64,000 nt of DNA from contig JBAXIB010000001.1 of NCBI GenBank assembly GCA_037138595.1, forward strand, positions 1-64,000. The letters are read 5' to 3'. This document shows positions 17,751 to 25,799 of the stretch, in pieces. The notes under the pieces were generated by a model that saw only the letters and a list, made by a program, of their open reading frames with translations, did not search any database and had not been told where the DNA came from. Source of the stretch: UBA4742 sp037138595. Its GTDB lineage: Bacteria > Actinomycetota > Acidimicrobiia > Acidimicrobiales > Acidimicrobilacustridaceae. The translations under genes and the position numbers were made by a program. How positions within the stretch are numbered: the stretch's first letter is position 1; each line of letters starts with the position of its first letter.

Positions 17751-19337
17751 TCAGATCGTTCGATCTTGATCTGTCCAATAGCGATCACGCAGCACCCTGG
17801 TATGGAGTTTGCCCGTCGGGTAACGCGGTAACTCGGCCTCAAAGTCAATTGACCTCGGCACCTTGTAACCGGCGAGGTGAGCGCGAGCAAACGTCAGTAT
17901 CTCTGCTGCCAATTCGTCGGATGGTTGTTCTCCTTGCACCAGCTCGATCGCCGCTTTTACCGACTCCCCCCACTCGTCGTCGGGAATCCCAAAGACGGCA
18001 ACGTCCGATACTGCTTGATGCTCACTTAACACTTGTTCAATCTCGACCGGATAAATATTGACTCCACCCGAAATGATCATGTTGGCAGCACGATCAGCGA
18101 GATACACCCACCCGTTTTCGTCGACTCGGCCAATGTCGCCGATGGTGTAGGTACCCGGCTCTAGGAATGCTTCCAATGTCTTTTCCGGCGCATTGTGGTA
18201 CTCGAAAACAGATTGTGAAACGAGGTTTCGGCACCAAAGCGTTCCAACCTCCCCAGCTTCGAGCCGAATCCCATCCTCACTGGCGGCGAACACCTCATAA
18301 CTCGGCATTGCACGCCCAACCGTACCTGGATGAGTGAGCCATGCTTCGGAATCAACCGTCGTGACGACGCCGCCCTCGCTCGCTCCCCAGTACTCGAGAA
18401 AAACCGGTCCCCACCACTCAATCATGCGGGTCTTCACCGCAACGGAAATTGGGGCCGCTCCATGCAGCACCGTGACTAATGACGACGGATCAAATGATGC
18501 GCGTCGTTCGGCGGGCAAGCGCAGTAGGCGAACACACATCGTGGGTACGAGATGTGTGTTCCGAATGCTTCGTTCTTGAATCAGGTCGAGCGCCAGAGGT
18601 TCATTCCAGCGCGGCATGAGGATCAGGGGCGCTCCGTTTTGCAGGTCGATGAGCGCGTAGCCGAGTGGCGCGGCATGGTAGAGCGGTCCTGTCACGAGAT
18701 GGGGGCCACCACCGTCAAGTCCGATCATCGGACCGGTTGCACGACTGAGCTCAACTTGTGCCGCTACTGTCGCCTGGGTTGCGCGCTTGACACCTTTGGG
18801 CTGACCGGTGGTGCCGCTCGTGTACAGCATCGAGCCGCCAGCAGCATCGCTCGGATCAAACGAGTCTGACCGAGCAGCGCTCAAGGCGACATCAAGGTCG
18901 GGCCCTGCGACCAATACCGGACACGTTCCAGCCGCCGTGCGAGCGATCGATTCGAACTCCGGATCACAAATCAATAACGAAGCTTCGCTGTCAGCGACGA
19001 TGTATGCAGCCTCCGTTGCGGTGAGGTGCCAATTGATGGGCGTAATCCAAACTCCGGAATACAACGCTCCGAGGATCAACTCGATGAATTCGACTCGGTT
19101 TCCCATAAGGATTGCGACATGACCACCAGGCGCAATCTGATACGTCTCGCGAAACATCCGGCCAGCGCGTGTTGCTCGGTCAGCGAGTTGCGCCCACGAC
19201 CGAGTTCGGGTGAGATCGTCGAGAGCCAATCCATTCGGATCGGTGAACACAGGATCGGGCAACACGTCGGCGACCCTACCGCCCACTCGCGTTGCGATGC
19301 TTAGCAAGTCGCGGCGACGGCTCGCAATTGTTGACAA
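17751..19337 (-). CDS. acyl-CoA synthetase (AMP-dependent ligase)
   Basis: A 528-residue ANL-superfamily ligase that activates a carboxylic acid through an acyl-AMP to acyl-CoA. Motifs are the P-loop MLYTSGTTGQPKGVKR, EYWGASEGGVV (acyl-adenylate binding), YTIGDIGRVDENGWVYLADR (hinge) and the catalytic lysine in LPRYPTGKLHTRVLRD. This looks like a FadD-type long- or medium-chain enzyme, but chain length cannot be read from sequence. The start is TTG at 19337 with no clear ribosome site, so the N terminus may be slightly shorter. It converges on the LLM gene with 29 bases between them and diverges from the J-domain gene with 37. Confidence 0.92.
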   Translation of the reverse strand: MSTIASRRRDLLSIATRVGGRVADVLPDPVFTDPNGLALDDLTRTRSWAQLADRATRAGRMFRETYQIAPGGHVAILMGNRVEFIELILGALYSGVWITPINWHLTATEAAYIVADSEASLLICDPEFESIARTAAGTCPVLVAGPDLDVALSAARSDSFDPSDAAGGSMLYTSGTTGQPKGVKRATQATVAAQVELSRATGPMIGLDGGGPHLVTGPLYHAAPLGYALIDLQNGAPLILMPRWNEPLALDLIQERSIRNTHLVPTMCVRLLRLPAERRASFDPSSLVTVLHGAAPISVAVKTRMIEWWGPVFLEYWGASEGGVVTTVDSEAWLTHPGTVGRAMPSYEVFAASEDGIRLEAGEVGTLWCRNLVSQSVFEYHNAPEKTLEAFLEPGTYTIGDIGRVDENGWVYLADRAANMIISGGVNIYPVEIEQVLSEHQAVSDVAVFGIPDDEWGESVKAAIELVQGEQPSDELAAEILTFARAHLAGYKVPRSIDFEAELPRYPTGKLHTRVLRDRYWTDQDRTI

Positions 19338-19374
19338 TGAAACAGTTTCGGCACCGCATCACTAAGGTTTCGAA

Positions 19375-19944
19375 GTGGAGCCCGACGAAGCACGATCAGT
19401 GCTCAATATCACCCCTGCAGCGAGCGCGACCGAGATTCGCGACGCCTACCTTCGGCTCATTCGCGCTCGCCATCCCGATCGCGCAGGTGATGATCCGCAT
19501 GCGACTGAACACACCGCTCGCATAACCCAGGCGTACGCAGTGATCATCGATCACCTTCGCGAGCATTATTCGGGTATCGGCGTCGCTGCATCGGCAGCCG
19601 AGTCGACGGTAGGCAGCGACTCAGCCGGACTTAACGTCGAGCAACTCGGTGAGTCAGTGTTGTCGATGTCACTCGACTTTGATTCCACCTTCACCCGCGT
19701 CTTCGAGGCGGCCGGACGAGTGGGCCACATTGCGTATTTTGACCGCAATCTCGGCATCGTCGAAGCAATGGTTCGATTCGAGGGTGGACCGACCTGCTCG
19801 GTGCTGATGATGCTGAAACTGGATACGAACGGCACCGAAATTGCTTGCTCAATGGAATCAATTGAGGCCGCTGCAACCCCTCCAATCGAGCCGGTTCTCG
19901 CGGCTGTCATTCACGAACTGAGGACACCGCATCTCGGCCGTTAA
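19375..19944 (+). CDS. J-domain (DnaJ-like) protein
   Basis: A 189-residue protein. The first 65 residues are a J domain with helix II ATEIRDAYLRLIRARHPDR, the invariant HPD triad, and helix III ARITQAYAVIIDHLREHY. It should stimulate an Hsp70 (DnaK) ATPase. There is no Gly/Phe region, zinc finger or DnaJ C-terminal domain, so this is a type III J protein. The rest, from about 75, has an acidic linker and an alpha/beta region (GHIAYFDRNLGIVEAMVRFEG) that I do not recognise. The GTG start at 19375 has AAGG about eight bases upstream. The next two plus-strand genes follow at short distance. Confidence 0.82.
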   Translation: MEPDEARSVLNITPAASATEIRDAYLRLIRARHPDRAGDDPHATEHTARITQAYAVIIDHLREHYSGIGVAASAAESTVGSDSAGLNVEQLGESVLSMSLDFDSTFTRVFEAAGRVGHIAYFDRNLGIVEAMVRFEGGPTCSVLMMLKLDTNGTEIACSMESIEAAATPPIEPVLAAVIHELRTPHLGR

Positions 19945-20012
19945 TCAAACTGTTCGGATTTCGAGTTGAGGGTCCGCCACCTACGAGTCCTGATCCGGCA
20001 CCATGGTGACCC

Positions 20013-20678
20013 ATGGAAGCCATGGATCGAGTACACGTCCTTACCGAACCGAACCGGACATTTCGACCTACATCGAGTTACAGCGGAGCTTGGCTCCTTG
20101 ACCCCGAGCCTTTTCACACTGAGTTCGACCAGCTCTACGCCGGTATTGAATCGTCTGAAGGGTTAACGAGGCTGAGGTGGGCGGCAACTCAAACTTGGCG
20201 GAGCACCGATGTTGTCACCCATGACTATGTAGACATGTTGCGAACCGAATCTGCTGACGATTGGGAAGACGCCTACGACGAGAAGCATCTGGCAGATTGG
20301 TATCGAGTTCTTATGGCTTCTTATGTTGAGCCAATAACTGCAATCAAAACCCCGAAGGCCCTGAAAGAGCGACTGCCGCTGCTCGGGTTTAGTGCGAGCG
20401 AATCGAGGCGGCTTGCCTATGGCCGCGAGCTTCAAGGTTTGGTTGAGGCATTCGGATCGCTGCCGGTCGTGGCCCAAATAGCGCCGTTTTTGAGCATCGG
20501 AAGTCGCGGCTGGCTGAGCCAAGACGACGTTGAAAGCGCGTTAAACCGTCTACATGGCTTGGACCGCACGATCTTCCGGGATGCCCAAGAGTTGGTCCCT
20601 ATGGTCGAGGATTTGCATGCGATGCTGTCGGCGGCCCGCAATCAGCCCAACAGCGTCGTGTTATTGCTCTGCGATTGA
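20013..20678 (+). CDS. hypothetical protein (221 aa)
   Basis: I do not recognise this protein. It is soluble, mostly helical by composition and rich in tryptophan and acidic residues in the middle (TRLRWAATQTWRSTDVV, ESADDWEDAYDEKHLADWYRVLM). A basic, leucine-rich stretch follows (KALKERLPLLGFSASESRRLAYGREL). No signal peptide, membrane helix or catalytic signature is visible. It is probably real because the frame is long with normal codon use, and the gene fits between the J-domain gene (68 bases upstream) and an acyl-CoA dehydrogenase (44 bases downstream) on the same strand. The ATG at 20013 has no strong ribosome site, and the ATG at 20022 is also possible. Confidence 0.7.
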   Translation: MEAMDRVHVLTEPNRTFRPTSSYSGAWLLDPEPFHTEFDQLYAGIESSEGLTRLRWAATQTWRSTDVVTHDYVDMLRTESADDWEDAYDEKHLADWYRVLMASYVEPITAIKTPKALKERLPLLGFSASESRRLAYGRELQGLVEAFGSLPVVAQIAPFLSIGSRGWLSQDDVESALNRLHGLDRTIFRDAQELVPMVEDLHAMLSAARNQPNSVVLLLCD

Positions 20679-20722
20679 TGGCGGGTTTTGCGCGTCGTTC
20701 GTGACTTCCTTAGGGTTCGGGA

Positions 20723-21991
20723 ATGAGCGAGTCCGAAAAATCTGAAGTCATTGAGCAACTGCAAACTTGGCTGGAAGAAAACTGGAACCCGGACCTAACG
20801 GTCGCAGAGTGGTGGAACCGCCTCGGGTTGGCTGGTTGGTGTGCTCCCACATGGCCGGTTGAGTGGTACGGCAAAGGCGTCAGCCGCGACGAAGCCAATG
20901 ACATCGCTCGTACGATCGCTGCATTTGGTGCGCTAGGTGCTCCAGCCGGTTTAGGTCTGCTGCTAGCCGGGCCAACGATCGTCGAACATGGCACTGACGA
21001 ACAGCGTCGCCGGCTCCTGCCACCGATCGTGACCGGACAAGTTGCTTGGTGTCAGCTGTTCAGTGAACCCGGCGCCGGTTCTGATCTCGCGGGCCTGCAA
21101 GCCAAAGCTGTCAAAGACGGCGACGAGTGGGTCGTCAACGGTCAGAAGGTGTGGACTTCAGGTGGCCAATGGGCCGATGTGGGCATGTTGCTCGCTCGAA
21201 CCGATGTCGAGGTTCCCAAGCACGCAGGAATCAGCTACTTCGCAGTTTCGATGGATCAATCCGGGATGGATGTCCGACCGCTTCGAGAGATGACCGGGCG
21301 TTCGCTTTTCAGTGAAGTATTCATGACCGACGTGCGCGTCGACGACGTTGATCTCATCGGAGGATTGAACAATGGTTGGCGTGTCGCCAACACCACTCTC
21401 GCTAACGAACGAGCGGGTTTAGGTGCTGGAGGCGGTGGCGCTTCCGGCATGGCTTCTCCAGGTTCCAAAGCCGGCGCCCTTGAGCGACGAGTCGGTGACA
21501 TGGTTGCTGCACCGCGTGGTGATGGTGGCCCAGGCGGAAGTCCACGCGGTGCGTTGATGACTGACCTAGCCAAGACATTCGGACGCGACACCGATGCGAG
21601 TTTGCGTCAAGATCTCATGCGCCTTCACACGCTCAATGAAATCGCCCGCTACACCAATCTCCGGATGAAGGCAGCCAAGGCTGCAGGCAAGGGTCCAGGA
21701 CCAGAAGCGAACACCGCGAAACTGTCAATGAGTCGCATCACGCGACTCAGTCGCGACTTGGGTTTAGCCATCCTTGGAGCCAACGGCATGCTGGCAGGTA
21801 AGGACGCTCCACTCGACGGCATGATCACCGAAATGGCGCTGTTCTCGCCCGCTGTCTCGATCTACGGCGGGAGCGACGAAATCCAGCGCAACATCATTGG
21901 CGAACGGGTTCTTGGGCTACCGACCGAACCGCGCCCTGACAAAGGCGTTCCGTTCAAAGACCTCCGAGTCGGAACCCAAAAAGAATCCTAA
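20723..21991 (+). CDS. acyl-CoA dehydrogenase family protein
   Basis: A 422-residue FAD-dependent acyl-CoA dehydrogenase. The FAD/substrate region is WCQLFSEPGAGSDLAGLQ and WVVNGQKVWTSGGQWADVGMLLART. The C-terminal helical domain ends with IYGGSDEIQRNIIGERVLGLP. Between the beta domain and the C-terminal helices lies an insertion of about 50 residues rich in glycine and alanine (near 230-280, with GAGGGGASGMASPGS). Similar linkers occur in some actinobacterial FadE proteins that act on bulky substrates. The ATG at 20723 follows TTAGGGTTCGGGA. It converges on the aldehyde dehydrogenase gene with one base between the stop codons. Confidence 0.92.
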   Translation: MSESEKSEVIEQLQTWLEENWNPDLTVAEWWNRLGLAGWCAPTWPVEWYGKGVSRDEANDIARTIAAFGALGAPAGLGLLLAGPTIVEHGTDEQRRRLLPPIVTGQVAWCQLFSEPGAGSDLAGLQAKAVKDGDEWVVNGQKVWTSGGQWADVGMLLARTDVEVPKHAGISYFAVSMDQSGMDVRPLREMTGRSLFSEVFMTDVRVDDVDLIGGLNNGWRVANTTLANERAGLGAGGGGASGMASPGSKAGALERRVGDMVAAPRGDGGPGGSPRGALMTDLAKTFGRDTDASLRQDLMRLHTLNEIARYTNLRMKAAKAAGKGPGPEANTAKLSMSRITRLSRDLGLAILGANGMLAGKDAPLDGMITEMALFSPAVSIYGGSDEIQRNIIGERVLGLPTEPRPDKGVPFKDLRVGTQKES

Positions 21992-21992
21992 A

Positions 21993-23558
21993 TCAAGGTT
22001 TCAAAGCAGAAAGTTTACGGCCCAGTCCTCGGCGGTGCCGAAGGCGCATGACTCGGATGCCCATCGTGCCGAGACGCTTCGGGAGCGGGAACCACCATGC
22101 TTCGCGTCGAAGCCCAAGGCGATCAGTCATGATCGATTTCACTTGTGAGAATTCCCGAAGCCCTTCCGGTCCATGGACTCGACCTATGCCCGATTCTTTA
22201 ACCCCACCGAACGGCAGTGCCGGAGCCGCATAGGAAACGATCACGTCGTTCACACAGACGTTGCCCGCTTCTAGACCCCGAGCGAGAGCCTGGCCAATGG
22301 CCGAATCGCCAGTCCAGACCGAAGAATTAAGTCCGTATCGTGAATCATTGGCGAGACGCAACGCATGGTCGGCGTCATCGACTTTCATGATGGGCAACAC
22401 CGGACCAAATGTTTCGTCTTGCATGATCTGCATCGAGTGATCGACGTCGACAAGGACCGTTGGTTCGAACCAAAGTCCACGGCGGTCAGGTACTCGACCC
22501 CCGCCAATCAGTATCGTCGCGCCTTTGGCTTCGGCATCAGCCAAGTGGCGCTCAACAATGTCGAGTTGCGGAGCGAAAGTCATCGAGCCGATGTCGTCAC
22601 CAGCGCCCACACCTTGACGGATAGCGGCCGTTCGTTCGATCACCTTTTCGACAAATGGGTCAAAGACCTTTTTGTCGACGTAAACACGTTCAACCGACAT
22701 ACACGTTTGACCCGAGTTCTGGAACGCACCCCATACGGCACCAGCCGCGGCGCGATCGAGATCGGCGTCGGCACACACAATCATGGGATCCTTGCCGCCA
22801 AGTTCAAGCAACACTGGCGTCAACGTCTCCGCTGCTGCGGCCATTACTCGCTTACCGGTTCGGACCGAGCCGGTGAAACAGATTTTTCCCACGCCAGATC
22901 GCACGAGCGCTTCGCCGGTTACACCACCCCCGGTCACGACTTGAACCAAATCGGGATGCCCCCCAACGTCGGCGAACAGGTCGCCGATGGCGACTCCGAC
23001 CAGCGGAGTGACCTCCGAAGGCTTCAGGATGACCGAATTGCCAGCGAACAATGCAGTGATGACCGGTGTCATCGCCAAAATAAACGGGTAATTCCACGGG
23101 GAGATCACGCCAATCACGCCCAATGGCTCATAGGAGCGCAACGCTCGTTTATGACTCATCAAACCAACATCGACTTTTTGAGGGGCAAGTGACCGTTCAC
23201 CGGTTTTGCCGTAGTACTGAATCGTTTCGCATGCCGTCATCAACTCGGCAAATACCGCTTCGGCTCTGAGTTTGCCCGTCTCAGCGGTAATGACATCAAC
23301 AAGCAATTCGGCTCGATCGAGCAGCAAGTCGCGAACTGCATAAATGTGGGTCCGACGTTCCGCAAAACTCAGTCCATTCCATGCCTGATAAGCCACCTGG
23401 GCTCGCTCGAGCACCCGGGCAACATCGTCGGCAGTCATATCGGCAACAAAGCCAAGTGAATCTCCGGTGCGAGGATCAATGGTTTCAATATCCGGTCGAA
23501 GCGGATCTACTTGGTTTGGCCGATCAACACCTGACTGAGCAGAAGAAGTAATCGTCAT
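21993..23558 (-). CDS. aldehyde dehydrogenase family protein
   Basis: An NAD(P)-dependent aldehyde dehydrogenase of 521 residues from the ATG at 23558, which is the likely start because the extra residues from 23708 would read through the neighbour. Catalytic features are the Asn in SPWNYPFILAMTPV, the Glu in LLELGGKDPMIV and the nucleophile Cys in FQNSGQTCMSVERVYV. It resembles the succinate-semialdehyde or broad-specificity branch, but the substrate cannot be fixed. The C-terminal tail after residue 480 is basic and hydrophobic (WWFPLPKRLGTMGIRVMRLRHRRGLGRK) and may touch the membrane. It follows the small membrane-protein gene by 43 bases. Confidence 0.93.
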   Translation of the reverse strand: MTITSSAQSGVDRPNQVDPLRPDIETIDPRTGDSLGFVADMTADDVARVLERAQVAYQAWNGLSFAERRTHIYAVRDLLLDRAELLVDVITAETGKLRAEAVFAELMTACETIQYYGKTGERSLAPQKVDVGLMSHKRALRSYEPLGVIGVISPWNYPFILAMTPVITALFAGNSVILKPSEVTPLVGVAIGDLFADVGGHPDLVQVVTGGGVTGEALVRSGVGKICFTGSVRTGKRVMAAAAETLTPVLLELGGKDPMIVCADADLDRAAAGAVWGAFQNSGQTCMSVERVYVDKKVFDPFVEKVIERTAAIRQGVGAGDDIGSMTFAPQLDIVERHLADAEAKGATILIGGGRVPDRRGLWFEPTVLVDVDHSMQIMQDETFGPVLPIMKVDDADHALRLANDSRYGLNSSVWTGDSAIGQALARGLEAGNVCVNDVIVSYAAPALPFGGVKESGIGRVHGPEGLREFSQVKSIMTDRLGLRREAWWFPLPKRLGTMGIRVMRLRHRRGLGRKLSALKP

Positions 23559-23601
23559 GCGTGTAATGGTAGAGCCACTCAACGAAAACTGCAGCCAGTG
23601 T

Positions 23602-24039
23602 TCAACGTCGGCGAGATCCAATCGCAGTAGCAAGAATGCACACACCGCAATAGATCGCCACCATTGACCAGAACAGTGGATCGGTGGGTCGATGGAGGTA
23701 ACGGGCAAATCCCACCCCGAGCGCGGCCGCCAACGGAATAGTCAGCATGATCTGTCGACGTTGGCGATAGGTGATCAACCCGAGATGTTCCATCACGAAC
23801 TCGGTCACTGAGGGCAACGGCAGGAGCGCCAGCAGCCACGGATCGAGCGAGTGAGACCATCGGATACCACGCAACGCGAGCACCATCACCGCGATTGCAA
23901 TGGGATACAACACGATGCAGCGACAACAAACACGGGTCTTGCCCACGACGAGGCATCGGCGGTAATCCTCGGGATAGTGGTGAGCGATCCAAAGGGGCGT
24001 AACTAACTTGTCGCTTGGCCCACTAGGCGCGCTCGGCAT
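23602..24039 (-). CDS. small membrane protein, DUF2085-like
   Basis: A 145-residue membrane protein. The N-terminal part has a histidine pair (WIAHHYPEDYRRC) followed by RVCCRCIVLYP; this His/Cys pattern before a first membrane helix resembles DUF2085 proteins. Three or four hydrophobic segments follow (IAIAVMVLALRGI, PWLLALLPLPSVTEFVMEH, IMLTIPLAAALGVGFARYL, MVAIYCGVCILATAIG). The cysteines might bind a metal, which is inference only. The start is the ATG at 24039. The gene is upstream of and co-directional with the aldehyde dehydrogenase and divergent from a 74-residue protein. Confidence 0.65.
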   Translation of the reverse strand: MPSAPSGPSDKLVTPLWIAHHYPEDYRRCLVVGKTRVCCRCIVLYPIAIAVMVLALRGIRWSHSLDPWLLALLPLPSVTEFVMEHLGLITYRQRRQIMLTIPLAAALGVGFARYLHRPTDPLFWSMVAIYCGVCILATAIGSRRR

Positions 24040-24124
24040 GAATCGATGCTAGGTGTTTCGGGCTCACACCCCTGTCACCTAGTCTCGGCCACGATACCGA
24101 GATGCAGACGACGGAGGAACACTC

Positions 24125-24349
24125 ATGGCGATAAAGGCTGACCATATTGCGCGAGTGGTCATTGACAACGAATGGATCAGCGTTGAGCGCGGCACCTTCG
24201 AAGTGGTGGAGATGGTATTTCTCGACGAGGATGATGAGCCCATTCACGATCCCATTGACGTCAAGGCGTACACCTTTGTCACCCCGACGGGGGATCGCTA
24301 CTTCGGTCCGCTATCTGCCATCACGTTATTCAAGATCGCGGAAGTTTGA
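24125..24349 (+). CDS. small conserved-looking hypothetical protein (74 aa)
   Basis: A short acidic protein, MAIKADHIARVVIDNEWISV at the start and PLSAITLFKIAEV at the end, with an alternating beta-strand pattern and an acidic turn (LDEDDEPIHDP). I do not recognise it. It is well supported as a gene: a near-perfect GGAGG lies seven bases before the ATG, codon use matches the neighbours, and no longer frame covers the segment. It may be a small single-domain beta protein. It precedes the ABC ATPase gene on the same strand by 82 bases. Confidence 0.7.
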   Translation: MAIKADHIARVVIDNEWISVERGTFEVVEMVFLDEDDEPIHDPIDVKAYTFVTPTGDRYFGPLSAITLFKIAEV

Positions 24350-24431
24350 GTGAGCGTTTTGGTCGTCTGCGCCCAAACAAGACAGCACGCAGGTAGTTGC
24401 GAAACTCGACACGGCCCGGCAACGTGAGACC

Positions 24432-25253
24432 GTGACTGCAACGAACAACCGTCAATCTGACGTTCCGAACACGCTTGAGATGGTCGATGTTTCGCTAGTT
24501 CGGGCCAGCCGAACCATTCTTTCGCAGGTGAATTGGACCGTAAGTGCTCGGCAGCACTGGGTGGTTCTTGGTCAAAATGGTTCGGGTAAAACATCACTCA
24601 TTCGCATCGCCTCGATGTATCTCCATCCAAGTTCGGGTGAAGTGCATTTGCTTGGCCAGACGCTTGGACGCACCGATGTGCGTGCGTTACGGACCAGAGT
24701 CGGACTCGCGAGTCCATCACTATCGGATCAATTTCGCCGCGACCTAACACCGATAGAGATCGTCATGACCGCGCTGAACGGAGCGCTTGAACCTTGGTGG
24801 CATACCTATACCAACGACGATCGAGCCCAGGCCAGATTGCTACTTAACCAACTCGGTTGCGGTGCAGTGGCCGACAACCGATTCGGCATGCTTTCGTCGG
24901 GTGAACGCCAACGGGTCCTCTTGGCACGGACATTAATGACTTCACCCGCTTTACTGCTCCTTGATGAACCCACTGCCGGTCTCGATCTGCGAGGTCGCGA
25001 AGAACTGGTTGCGACTCTTGGCGAAATCGCCCAGTCGCCGTCCAATCCCCCATCGATTTTGGTCACTCATCACGTTGAAGAAATCCCCGTCGGATTCACC
25101 CACGCGCTTTTGATCACCAACGGTCGAGTACAAGCATCCGGTCCAATCGATGTAGTGCTCACATCTGCATCACTTTCGCAATGTTTTGACCTGCCGCTTA
25201 CGTTGTCGCGCGAATCAGGCCGATGGACAGCACGGGCGGATTCGGCGACATAA
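24432..25253 (+). CDS. ABC transporter ATP-binding protein (orphan)
   Basis: A 273-residue ABC ATPase. Walker A is VLGQNGSGKTSLIRIA, the signature is LSSGERQRVLLARTLM, Walker B is ALLLLDEPTAGLDLRGRE and the switch histidine is in LVTHHVEEIP. The layout fits the single-domain YlmA/ModF-like group, of unknown substrate. No permease or binding-protein gene lies beside it, so it either pairs with a distant permease or has a non-transport role. The start is a GTG at 24432; the true N terminus may be a few residues later. It converges on the SRPBCC gene. Confidence 0.85.
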   Translation: MTATNNRQSDVPNTLEMVDVSLVRASRTILSQVNWTVSARQHWVVLGQNGSGKTSLIRIASMYLHPSSGEVHLLGQTLGRTDVRALRTRVGLASPSLSDQFRRDLTPIEIVMTALNGALEPWWHTYTNDDRAQARLLLNQLGCGAVADNRFGMLSSGERQRVLLARTLMTSPALLLLDEPTAGLDLRGREELVATLGEIAQSPSNPPSILVTHHVEEIPVGFTHALLITNGRVQASGPIDVVLTSASLSQCFDLPLTLSRESGRWTARADSAT

Positions 25254-25274
25254 CGCGTCAGATGGTCCGATGAA

Positions 25275-25763
25275 TCACCGAAGTTGAATAACAGCCTCAA
25301 GCAGTGCTGGCCGAGATCGTTCAACCGCGTCGTGCAACAACAGCTCGAACACTTTGCCGGCGATAGCGCCGCCATAGCTCAAGTGCATCACTAGGCGGCT
25401 CAAGCCATCTTCCTCAACGATTCGCGCGTCAAGCACCCAAGAACCGTGACGTCGACCGTCGAGCTCCCTGCGCTCAAAACGCACCGATGCTGGTGGGGAG
25501 CACTCAGTGCGCACCATGCGAAGTCGTTTTGACCGAGCAAGTGGCCCGACCCGACCACGCAAGTCAACAAGCCAAGCTCGATCTCCACTATCGGAGGTAT
25601 GCGAAGCAACGATCTCTGCGCGCTCGACGATCTCTAACCATTGTGGATACGCAGTCAAATCATCGACGAGACGAAAGAGTCGCTCGGCTTCACAAGGCGC
25701 TTCGAGTTCGGCGACGAAATTCACCCTCACATTGTGCCGCCTCAGGTCAACAGTTCCCGCCAT
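25275..25763 (-). CDS. SRPBCC (START-like) family protein
   Basis: A 162-residue protein of the polyketide cyclase/SRPBCC fold, a helix-grip pocket for hydrophobic ligands. The pattern VNFVAELEAPCEAERLFRLV followed by DDLTAYPQWLEIVERAEIV is the typical opening. Strands such as SVRFERRELDGRRHGSWVLD and SRLVMHLSYGG follow, with a C-terminal helix LLHDAVERSRPALLEAV. Its ligand is unknown; relatives act in lipid handling or quinone chemistry. The ATG at 25763 is used here, and an in-frame GTG at 25730 would remove eleven atypical residues and may be the true start. Confidence 0.82.
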   Translation of the reverse strand: MAGTVDLRRHNVRVNFVAELEAPCEAERLFRLVDDLTAYPQWLEIVERAEIVASHTSDSGDRAWLVDLRGRVGPLARSKRLRMVRTECSPPASVRFERRELDGRRHGSWVLDARIVEEDGLSRLVMHLSYGGAIAGKVFELLLHDAVERSRPALLEAVIQLR

Positions 25764-25799
25764 CCTGGGCCCGAAATCAGGGAAAGGGTCACCTAGGAC

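Noticed and set aside
22365..23192. Plus-strand frame of 275 codons antisense to aldehyde dehydrogenase
   Set aside because: Rich in His, Arg and Asp with no recognisable fold; the minus strand carries all catalytic motifs of an aldehyde dehydrogenase.
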